Below, one piece after another: positions 37,807 to 49,800 of a stretch of 64,000 nucleotides of DNA (within the stretch, counting starts at the first letter, position 1; each line of letters opens with the position of its first letter). This stretch comes from Wuchereria bancrofti (lineage: Eukaryota; Nematoda; Chromadorea; Rhabditida; Onchocercidae), in assembly GCA_005281725.1 (NCBI GenBank), contig SSBO01000013.1, positions 1,176,281 through 1,240,280 of the forward strand, in the 5' to 3' direction. The translations under genes and the position numbers were made by a program. A model generated the notes under the pieces. It saw only the letters and a list, made by a program, of their open reading frames with translations. It was not told the origin of the DNA and did not search any database.

Positions 37807-40800
37807 GGGAAAAGGAAGAGAAAAAAAAACGATAAATGGAAGTAATGAATTGATTCGTTTATTTTTATTTATTCGTTATTAATAATAATAATAAATGATA
37901 ATTACTATTATTTAATCACTATTATTCTTTTATTATTAACAAAACAATAGTAATATTACAGTAGTGATGAAATAAACAAGAAAATAAAGAAATAATTTTT
38001 AAAATTTTTTAAGAAGTAAAAACGCTATAAGAAGCAAAAAAGTTACAGTAACCAGTTTGACTCGAATTGAACCATTATTCAAATTATTTTATGTATTAGT
38101 GATAAGCTATCCGTAAATAACTACTGTTCTACTTCTCATAGCAAATGCATATTTTCTATATAAAAAGAAAGAAGATATGTGAAAATGATGAAATAGTGAG
38201 AAAATGAAATGAAAAGAAAAGAAAGTCGTGTGAAATTAAATTGAAATTATCAATCGATAAATTTTAATTAGTACAAATTTATTATTGCAATCTGTCGGTC
38301 AATCAATCCATCAATCAATCAGTCATTTGAACTTACGTACTTGTCTAATAATAATATAATAATCAAATGAAGGAAAAAAAATCAATTAGTTTTTAAAAAT
38401 AGAACTGCTTATTGATTTTAATATGTTTTAAATATATTTTAAATATGTAAACCAGAAGGAAAAGGTAGGTATACTTACATATTATTATTTGCCCCATACT
38501 AATGCCCTTGACGACGACAACGACGATGATACGATGGTGCATTTGAAAATCAATAATGTTCAGCAAAACTTTCCATCAATGCAAACAGCAAATACGGATA
38601 CACAAATATATGTATACACACACAGGCACAGACAAACACACACACACACACATACACATATATCAATTCCATAAAGTTTTATGTGTGTGGGAAGATAAAT
38701 GGATGGCGCATTCAATTTTAAAAAATGATATACAAAGTGGAAATTAGATGAAAATAAATTTCAATGGTAGGAAAATGTTGAAAATCAAAAAATTAAATAA
38801 ATAAAATGGTAGTCTTTGATCTTATGATAAATACATTCAATGACATTCTCAAAATATAACAAACAATCATTTATTATTATTATTACTATTATTATTATTA
38901 TTATTATTAATATTATTATATATAAGAGATAAGATAAAATTGTTATATATATATATATTTATTTTCAACTCATATAAAAATTACTGAGCAATTAATTACA
39001 TCTTTTTTTGATAGCATCATTAAAATGACCATTATAGCCACGAAAGAACTATTACATTTGTCAATGATTAATATATTTATATCGATTATGTGGAAGGAAG
39101 GAAACAAATTAGCATTGATAATTATATGTTATCTATAAAAAAAGTCGATTAATACATTTAAAGAAATATAAGGTTATAAATATAAGATATAAAAAAGTTA
39201 AAAATAAAAATATAAAGTAATTGCGTTCTTCTTTTTAATATAAGAATTAAAAAATTAATTTAGTTTCTGATGTAAAAAAAGCGGAATACTATGCGAAATA
39301 TAATGAAGTTTCCAAAAGATATGCTATGTATGTATACTTGAATATATAATATTAATTGATTGTTTGAAATTTTCAAGACTTTTTAAACTTTTGAAATTAC
39401 TTTCTAAAACAAAAATTTGCTATATTTTTTCTTTTTATCAAACTATATATTTGTAAAATAATAACAACTATGTTATCATTACGTATAATTTGTTTGACAA
39501 TAAAATTAAAGAACAAAGAAAAAATACAAGTCTCATACACACGTAGAAAACACGTGCGTTTAAATAACAAATTGTAAATATTTTAAATTATAATTTGACA
39601 AAAAATCTCAAATAAATATTATCATTTTGCTTTATGATCGCATAAATGAAAATAACCAAAACAAGATTAACGTATTTAACATATTACGTGGAATAATTTT
39701 GTACGTACGCACAAATAAAATGATTTGGAAATATTATAGATTATAATTTACTAAAATATTTGGAAGGAATGATTTTAGTGAAATATGAAGAAGTTTTGTT
39801 GCTATTATGACATTAGAAAGAACTTCCTCATTTCATTGTTGCACTAAGCATTGATCATTAACATAACTTTATTCTCTTTTCTTTTCTCTCCCTTCTCTCA
39901 CTCTATCTCTTTCTCCTCCTCTCCCTTTTTCTCTTTGTTTTTTCATTTTTTCCTTATGTTTTAAAATTCATTCAACGTCATAGTTTGTTCAGTTTAAATG
40001 ACTCAATTCAGTTTTTGAATGAAATTTCGGGCAACCTATCTTCTCATTACTCTCAAAATTTCCATTTGTCTCTTCTTTCCTTTTCGCCCAAAAAAGAAAA
40101 ATGATTAATTTAAATTTCAAAATATGATTTGTGCTGCCATACCACTATAAATAATCTCTCTCTTCCTCTCCCTCTCTTTCCTTTGCCCTTTTAAATTTAT
40201 TAACGTAATCATCATACGTAGCAAGAATTAATGCATACAATTAAATTTAAATTTATAATTAAATTAAATATCTTTTTGAATAAGTATAAGTAATTGTAAG
40301 TCAAAGAATTCAGATTTATTCCAACATAATTCTAATTAATAGTCGAAATTACAAAAATGAAATGTTAAAATAATATTATTGAAAAATAGGAAAAGAAAAA
40401 CTGGAAAACAATAAAAGAATATTCAAGGGAAAACCGATATTCATTGGAAAATTATCTTAAAGTTTGTTTCGCGTTTCAGAAAAAAAATTAGAAAATTTTA
40501 AAACATTTGAAATGAAAATTATGAGTAAAATAGAAGTAAAGTCATTGCTTTGCAACCATCGTAAGAATAGTCAAAAAGAAAAAGAAAAAAAATTAAGATT
40601 TTCTCATTTTGTTGAAATTTGTGATTTTTTTTACTTTAAAATGATTTTAAATTATTCATTTTTCTAGGAATATAATTGAAATTTAAAATCTTTTTTCCTT
40701 ATAGTAAATTTTAACATTTACATTGTATTCTTATCAATTAGAAACTTTAAAAAACATATATTAATTAGAAACTTTAAGAAAAATAAATTCCATCAACATT

Positions 40801-43800
40801 TTGTATACATAATTTGGGTAAATAAAATAAGCTAAAAATTAGCCGAAACAATTGTTTTTTTCTTTTCTAGTCTCATTCTAATAATATTAAAATTATTCTA
40901 CTTGTCACATCTAGTAATTCGATAAGTAAACAAACTTACCATTACTTGTATTATGGGATTGCTGGTGCTGCATCAGTAATGCCGCAACCATCCGTGAAGA
41001 TTCAATCTTTCCTTTCACTTTTTGTTGTTGCAATTGTTGTTGTTTACGAAAAGCAGTTCGTTGAATGCACAACAATAAGCTTTCCTCTGCGAACAAATTA
41101 TTTGACCCAGTAACACTAATAATTTTACCACGATAATGCTTAATTGATCGCCTGTAATTATTTTTCAATAAACATTTTATTACACTATATATTATTTTAT
41201 TTTAAAATATAACAAGACGATATTAAAATAAAATGACAAAATTAAATTTGTATCATAAATTACAAACAAGCTGAAATGCAGTAAAATTTAGACAAAACTC
41301 GTAAACAAATTTTTGTAACTTCCAAGAGAGACAAAGAGAAAGAGAAAGGGAGAGAGAGAAATAATGAATTTTACCAATTTGTTCCTTTCAAAACAAGGCA
41401 ATAAATGAATGAATAAATGGACCGAATGTATAAACATATATAAATAAATTTTTATTAGCATAAAATAAAAAACAAAGTGGAAGACAAATTTGCATTTTAA
41501 CGTAAATTTCAACTAATTTTAGAGACTTAATATAGTATAAATAAAAAATTCATTACATTTACAAATCTTTGTCTTACATAACTTATAGTATATTTATTTG
41601 CAGTATTTATAAGCATATTTAGAGTATTTAAGTATATTTACTGTATTCGCTAATGAAAGAAATTTATTTTAATTGTTATCATTTAAAATAATCGTTATTT
41701 AGTATAAATTACTGAATGTTGCCGTAATAATGCACAAAGTAATCTTATACAATAATTAATTCATAACTTTACTAAAATATGCTTTTTTAATTAGTAGCAG
41801 CTAATTATTTGACACTGATTTGATCGAATTCACTTACAGAACATAATTTTAATCATAAATAAAAGACTTAAAATTCTATTACTTAAATAATTAAATTGAT
41901 GTAATGCTTAAAAAAACTGTTATTATAAATCAGTTCAAGTAACTCAAAAAACGAATTTAATTTTTCTTTCCTTTAAAGAAGCGAATTTTAAATAAAAAGT
42001 TTACAAAAAAAGAGAGAAAGTTTTTTTTTGTTTTTTAAAAAGGAAAAGAATATTATATAACTAAGGAAAATATTCTTTTCTGAATTTTTTCAAATTAAAA
42101 CAAAACAATAATTTAAAATTAAATGATTTTTTTCACCTTATTTCTCATATTCTTTCACTTTTTTCACCTTACCACTACCACTGCTTCATTTCATAATTGT
42201 TCCAATTATTTTCAAATTTTCTTAATTTTCCTAACTAAATCTTAACATACAATCAGTTTGCTCTTCATCATTCACCCTCCTTCACCCCTAATTTATCAAT
42301 GAATCATTGAAAATATCATCAAAGAAATAGAAGAATGAAAAACAAAAAATGAAAAAAAAGAAAAAACGAACGAATTAAAATTTTTTAGATGTAAATGAAA
42401 GATTTATTATAGAAAACTAGGACAAAACCTTTTTTTTATTTGTAATTGAGAAAAGAATTTAAATTTCTAAAAGAAAAAAGAAGAAAAGTAGTGATTGTCA
42501 TCGCAATTGTCGCATATATTTCCATACTATCCATGTATATACGAATGTCTGTGTATGTTTGTGTTTATGCATGCATTAAATGATATTTGCAAAAAAAATT
42601 TCAAGCATTTGTATTTATGTTTTTTAAATTTTTAAAAATTTTGCCTTTTATATCAAAAATTGGTTTGAAAAAATAAAAAAGAAAATGAAAAATTCATTTT
42701 AATTTTTTTTTCGAAAGAATTTGATGAGTTAAGAAGATAGGAATGAAATGTTTGAAATTGATAAAATCGACGAAAACACCGAATTTTTACCTCTTTTCTT
42801 TTTCATTATTTATTCGTTTCTTTTTTTTTTTGAATTACTACTGAATAATGTTCAATAGCAAAAGAGAATTAAAAATGAAAATAACTGGAATAAAAAAATA
42901 AAAATTCAAAAGGCAAAATTGTCGAATGATATATATTTATGTTTAGGTAAATTTTAATGCCGTCAATCGGATTTATAATACTTCTTTAATTCAAATAAAA
43001 ATTTCAAATTGAAAAAAATTAAACAGTTTTATTTTTTGATTAAATTAAGCAAAATGAGCAGAAATCATTTAAACAAAAAAAGTAATATCATCGATTACAA
43101 AAGATTTTATTCTCATAAAATATTTCCTCTTTCCGTCAAACTAGTATTTCAAATAGATTTTTAAAATGTCTATACCAACAGGTAGGTATTAATGGATTAA
43201 AAAAAAACGGGAAATATAATTTGATGAATTATTTACTAAAATTAAAAATTTCGAAAATCAATATCATTTATTTGTCTGAAAATCTATTAGAAAATGAAAA
43301 TTTTAAGAGCTTAAAATACTTAAGTATTTTTCTCAATCATGCACGTTCTAACAAAAAAAAAGATTTTTTTTGTGTAAGATAACGGAGATCGATGATAGAT
43401 GGATAATGCGGGAAAATTAAAGGAAGAAAAATTTAACAAAAGTAAATTTGCATATTTCGTAATTAAAACAAAAAAATGTCGAATTTTAAATTAATTTCAT
43501 TAAATTTCCTTTAGTATCAAATTAACAAAATATCAAGAAGGAAATAAAAGATACGGAAAGTGAAATTATCGTTTATGTTATATTTGCATATAAACTATTA
43601 TTCTCAATTAAAATATTCTTAATATTAAAAAGACAAATATGAAAGCATGAAATGATAACAAAAATATTGTTAACAAATGAATGAATATGAAAGCGCAATT
43701 TTAGGCGCTATTGTCTAGATGAAAAATTATGCAGAAGCGGGGCAAGAAGGAAGAGAGAAGAAATCCTTTCTAAACATTCAAAAATTGCTTTGATCAGCTC

Positions 43801-46800
43801 TAATCACCATTGGCAACCAAATTTGCCTCAGATCGATCATTTTGTTGTTTCAGGTATACCTAATACCGCCTCCCCCGCTCTCTATTCATACATATATGTA
43901 TGTACACACATGCATACACATGCCACACATAGTAAGTTATTGAGAAATTATTGAAATTTCCATTTTAAAATATTGTAATAATTATTCATACGTAATAGTT
44001 TTTATTTTCTCTTTTTTTTTGTGGATGCATTTTGAAATATGTAATTATTCAAATAATTTTTATAAATTTTGCGAAAATTTTTAAAGGAAGAAAGGAAGCA
44101 ATTTCAAGGTTAATGGCACGTTTTTTGATGTAAAAATAGCAATAAAAAAGAAAGAAAAAAAAGAACGAAGGATGAATTTTCTTTTTATGGTTAGGAATGA
44201 ATGAATGGAATGAATAATTTATATTAATAAATTATAATAATGATGAAAGTGAACGATGAAATGATAACTTTTTATTGAAGGTGATGAATACAATTTCAAT
44301 TTATTTGTAAAGATTGAAAAGTTAAGAAAAAATCACTTCTATATTTGTTTATTAAACTTATAAATAAAATTATGGTAATGAAAAATTTTACTTCTCTTTT
44401 TTTTAATTTTCAAATATAAATAGCTTAAATGAATAATATTAATGAATGAGCTAATGTAATCAATTTTGAAATTTCATTGTTTTTAAAAAATTATTAATTC
44501 TCTCTAACATATTTTAATGAAAAGGGGAAGTTAATATGTATTAATGATTTCATTTCGCTAAATAAAATAAAACAGCAGATAGGAATTAATTGTATTTTTG
44601 CTACACAAATGGATTCTTTTAGATTAAGAAATTTTAGAATTTTAAATTTTAGAAATCACAAAAAAAAAAAAAAAAACGAACTCTATGAATGATATGATAT
44701 GATCAATGCATAATGAATAATAACCAAAAAAAACTAATAGATTAAATGGTAGGCGAAGTTATTAGCTGTGCATTTTAAATAATTTATTCGATCTTTTGAT
44801 ATTATTAGGACAGCTGAGCAAACGTATCACACTAACACATTTCCATATAACTATCTTTTTGTTTTGATTTTGTTTCGTTATTATCAATCAAAAAAATAGA
44901 AAGAGGAAAAAGAGTAAAATATATTAATTTGACTTAATAATGTAAAAAAAAAATCTTATTTGTATATAAATTAAACGATTATTTTCAACTGGTAGTACTA
45001 TTTGGAAAATTTTATTATCAAATTTAAATGAAATTTTGCGTAAAACTTTCTGTACAATAAAACATCTTTTTCTGCATTTATTTATTTTGGAAAATTAATT
45101 TGTTCACATTTAAATTATTGAATAATATCATTAATATTACTTATATTTGCTAATAATATGTTGTTTTCTAAAAACAATAGAATGATTTTTGCAAAATTAT
45201 CATACGATATCTCAGTTTGTTTATCAGAAAAAAAATAGGATTAAAAAAAGAAAAAAAAAAGACAACGAAGAAAAATTAATGAGTGAATCGTTTATTTGTA
45301 TGTCACAAAAAAAAGTTGCAAATAATTATTGGTAATTTTCTCAAGTTTTACAAACATAAAGCATTATTGTCATAATGCATTGACAATGACAATATTATGT
45401 GACAATATATGATGTCAACGCAAAAGGAAGTGACAAATATAATTAAATAACAAACTTGTTTCAGCTAAGCTAATAATACATCAATGTCTGGTAACATTCA
45501 TCAATAAATAATTTTATCAACTTGATTGATATATTTTATTCAAAATATTTGTTCTGCAACATATATTATAGTTTGATTAAAATAATAATCACAATTTATA
45601 TATTTAGGAAGAACTAAATTAAAAAGTTAAGCTATCATTAATTTTAAATAACAGTAATAAAATGCACAATGTCATTGTTGGCAAAAATTATCTTCAAACA
45701 AATAACTTTCATCATTACTTGAATTTGATAATTTTACTAAATTCTATAAATGATATTATTAGTTGTACGATTTCCTCGAGATTGAAAAATGAAGTGTAAA
45801 ACGATAATATTGGTCGATACTAATTTACAAATTGGTAGAATCTAACTAAGCTATAATAATTAAATAATGCCAGCTACTAACTAAATATGATCAGATAACA
45901 TTGATCAGTACCAAATAAACTATGATTGATTGAATAATGTCAACTGTTAGCTAAATATAATAGAATAGTACAGAATCTAATTAGAATATGATGCAAATTA
46001 CTGCAAATGCTATTAAGTAAAATATCTCAAAAAATGTGAATTTAGAAAAATTTGACAGAAGTAAAAAGTATAATAAAAGTTTTTCAAATAATTAAAAGCC
46101 ATATGTTTAGCCTAGAAAAAAATTTTATTCCAAATTTTATGACTAGTAAGGAATTAGTCATAATATTAACTAAATCTTTAACATAAACAAATATTTCTAA
46201 AAATTAATCATTAGGCTTAATTTGTGCAGCTAATTAATTACTTTCAAACTTTTTGAAAATCATAACACATTCAGGTAATTATCAATAGCATAATAATATA
46301 TTACATAGTTATTTGCACTATGGCGCAAAAAAAAGTCACAAGTTGTGATGAAATAAACAAATCTTAGATATTATAGAACTTGTATTACTATTTCACTATT
46401 GAAATCGTTTTATCATTTTATCACAAAATTTGTATCATCACTTTATCCTATTGCAAAAACTCGTTTATTTCATATAATTCGATAGGATTTCATACGTTAT
46501 CATTAAAATAAGCAAAAGCAAATTGTGTGAAAAAATTTTTTCTCCATTCAATATGAAATGTTTATTTATGTAAAATAATCTTTCATAGAAATCGAAGAAC
46601 AGCAAAAAAAAATTGCTTAATTTAAAAAAATAATGCAAAAAGTGAATTCTAATTTATAGGAGAAAAAAGTTGCTAAAATTATAAACCTGAAAAAAGTTTC
46701 TGCACAACTTTAATTAACTTAAATTTACCTTGCATACTTTGACGACTTTTGACAATGATAAAATAGTTTGATGGATAAATCTTTCCCCCGGATTACCTTA

Positions 46801-49800
46801 AAAGACGTGCATATTTTATGTAATTCGGGTCATCTTTGAGAATGTCAACAAAATAGAGATAGGCCACTGATAATGATTGTATTGATAATAGTTCTGACAG
46901 TAGTCATACTGATGATGACAATACAATGATATCAAAATAATGACGTAGTATTAATAATGACGATAGCGGCGACTTGTTGATGATAAAAATATGATAATAA
47001 TGATATTAATGATAATGATGAAAAATTGTCACCAAATCAAGTTTTAATTTATATTTTGCTCGTTAAAATTACAAAAACTTTAAAACTTATGCACAACTAT
47101 TTCACATTAGAAATTTTTTCTAATAAATCAATGAAACAGTGAAAACAAAACAATTAAAAATAGAAAAACTAAAAATAAGAAATAAATAAAAAGCTTAATG
47201 CTAATAAATAGCATCCAATTAAAATAATGATTATGATAATAAGTACCTAAAAGTTGTTTTTAAATTTGGAAATTATTCAAATCTCCAGAAATTTTATCAG
47301 AAAATAAATAAGAAAAAATAAGCAATCGATATGCAATGAATAATTATGAGTAAAATACGAGAAAAAAAACTATTAATAAAAATTTGACTAAAATTAATTT
47401 ATGTTAATTTAATGTAGCTGGATAGAAAAAAAACGAACAGAAAGTTGGGGAAGAATGTCGTATTTTAAAACATTGATAACAATTAAGTTAAATTATTAAT
47501 AGAAAGGTAAAATTTTAAATTTAAAAAAAAGTGAAAAATTAATTGAAATAAATGATATTTTGGATTTAACAGTACTTATGGAATGCAATGATTATCAATA
47601 CTAAGTGATATATATATAATTGAAATTTAGACTATTAGAGAAGAAAATGACATTTTTTGACCTTTTTTTGAAGAAATATTATCTGATCTTTTAGAACAAA
47701 AAAAAAAGTAAATAATATTAAATTATTTGGTCATCAAAGGATTCCTTCGTGTACAATCATTAAAATTCTGCTAGCCAATCTTTTGTTAGCTAGGCTAATA
47801 CAGATTAGTGAAAAATCTTTATAGCTTTGAAGATATTATTTTCACCAAAAAATAAAAAAAAAACATTAACCAAATCAGCTCTTTTCCTTTTCTTGGCAAA
47901 TATGCAATGTATGCACAAATTAAGGCTTTTATACTATTTTGGTCCAATTTCTTTCCTTTTTTTTTCTTTTTTCAAATATTTATATATTACATATAAATTA
48001 TTGATTGAATTTTAAAATATTTCTAAATTATAATGAGTTAAAGAAAATATTGCTTAAATTTAATATAATCTAAAAAATATCTACTGATATATAAAGCAAA
48101 AGGAACAAAAAAGATGTAAACAATAACAATAAAGACAGCAATAATTAGTAACAAAAGGGATAAAAACAACAACAACAACAAATAATAACCAACAAGAACA
48201 AGAAACAACAACAATAACAACAACAACAACAAATAACAGTTTTAATAAATGAAGGGAGATAATCAAAATCATTGTTTTGTTATTTAAAAGCATTAATAGA
48301 AAGATGGAAGAATTAAATATTTCTTCATTCTAGGTTTGGTTTACTTCAAAAGACATTCAAAAATTATTTGATAGCAATCGTTAATGAACCATCGGTGATA
48401 ATTTCTGTCGTTTCACGGATAGAAAAAATTGGTGACAAATTAGTTCAGCTCAAGGAGTGATTGACATTGTGAATGTTTCGGAAAGTTTTACAAAATTCTT
48501 TCGTCTCTTTCTCTTTGCTATACCAAAATGAAATGATGATGCATTGGAAATGGCAGAATGTGAAAAAGAAGAGAGGAAGAAAGAAGGAAGAAATAAAAGG
48601 ATTTTGGCAAATTTAAAAATTTCAAAATTCCATGATAAATATTTTGAACAGCTGAGTTGATATTTGGAAAATTTAATAATTTAAAATATTACAAACATAT
48701 GTATTTTTTAAAATAATCAAAATACTGTCTCAAAATGTTAATAATTAAATAATTAGTAATAATAATTTTTCGTTTTTCATTTTCTATAAACCGTAGGGAA
48801 ATTAATGCATAAATATCCTATTAGAGTCAATAATTACTAATTAAAACTATCTATTAATAATTGGAAAAATAATTTCAGTTATTTTAAAAGTAATGAAAAT
48901 AGTTTTGAGCATCAATAAAATGAAAAGAAAATTTGCATTTAAAATTTAAAAATAAAAAGGATAAAATTTGTTTTAAGTTTTAGAAAAATGACGAAGTTGC
49001 GGCAAAATTTCTGAAATAATAGTGAAGCAAAGAGGAAACGAAATGATGTTGATAAAAATATTCTATCAAAAAGAAAAGAAACAAAAAAATAAAAATAAAG
49101 TGGCAGGCAAAAAGAAAAAAAAAATTTGCACAGCTCGTTTCCCTCTTCTTTTTCTTCTTTTATTTCTTATCAATAAATTTCATCTTCATTCAGATTTTTA
49201 GCAAATTTATTATTTGATAAACACTTTCCAGTGATTTAAAACAATTTAGAAAAATAATGAATAAATAAGCAGTAAAAGTTTGTAAAATTTTTAAAAGAAT
49301 TAGTAAACGATGAAAGATAGTGAAAAACCAACTTCATAAGTTTATTTCCATTTTTAATTTTTTTTTCAGAGAATTTTTTTCAATTATTAATGGGTTTTAA
49401 TGTTGAAAATTGAAATGATAAAAATGATGTTTAAGATTTCTCAATATTTAAAAAAATTTTTTTGCATATTTATAAAACTAAAATTAGGACTGAAAATACA
49501 TATAGAACAGTTTTAGTAATGAAAATTATAATAATAAAATTCATTGGTAATTTAATCGTAAATAAATTTTAAAATTCCAGTTTTGTCCTATTTCTTGTCT
49601 CTTTGTCAAAAGTTTAATGCTAGTGCAATATCATCATAGTCAAATATCGCAATCTTATCAAAACTGTTACCGTATCAGTGAAAAATATACCTTTGCAATC
49701 GTTCAATAACAAAAGCTTTCCATTGAATCATTGTGAAGTCATGTTTTTCACTGATAAGACAAATTTTTTGATAAAATTTTATAAATTTTGCACGGGATGA

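Larger units (their letters stand above)
31255..40939. other. Intron 3 of the EVI5-like gene, about 9.7 kb as assembled
   Basis: No extra exon found. About 1.27 kb of this length is a probable assembly duplicate (31454-33986). It also holds a roughly 50-bp tandem repeat and TATG, AG, CA and ATT microsatellites. Confidence 0.75.
41152..49690. other. Intron 2 of the EVI5-like gene, about 8.5 kb
   Basis: Mostly featureless AT-rich sequence. Exceptions are the candidate alternative exon at 46729-46796, an orphan plus-strand open segment at 48334-48460, a CAA-rich block and a roughly 65-bp degenerate repeat near 45.9 kb. Confidence 0.7.

Noticed and set aside
38489..38747. Two open frames of 61 and 63 codons over the CA repeat
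   Set aside because: They translate the (CA)n microsatellite into Thr/His runs; no splice context.
45360..45420. Short inverted ACAATG/CATTGT elements suggesting a CRISPR-like or hairpin array
   Set aside because: Irregular spacing, no constant repeat or unique spacers; no CRISPR array or tRNA-like cloverleaf was found anywhere in the window.
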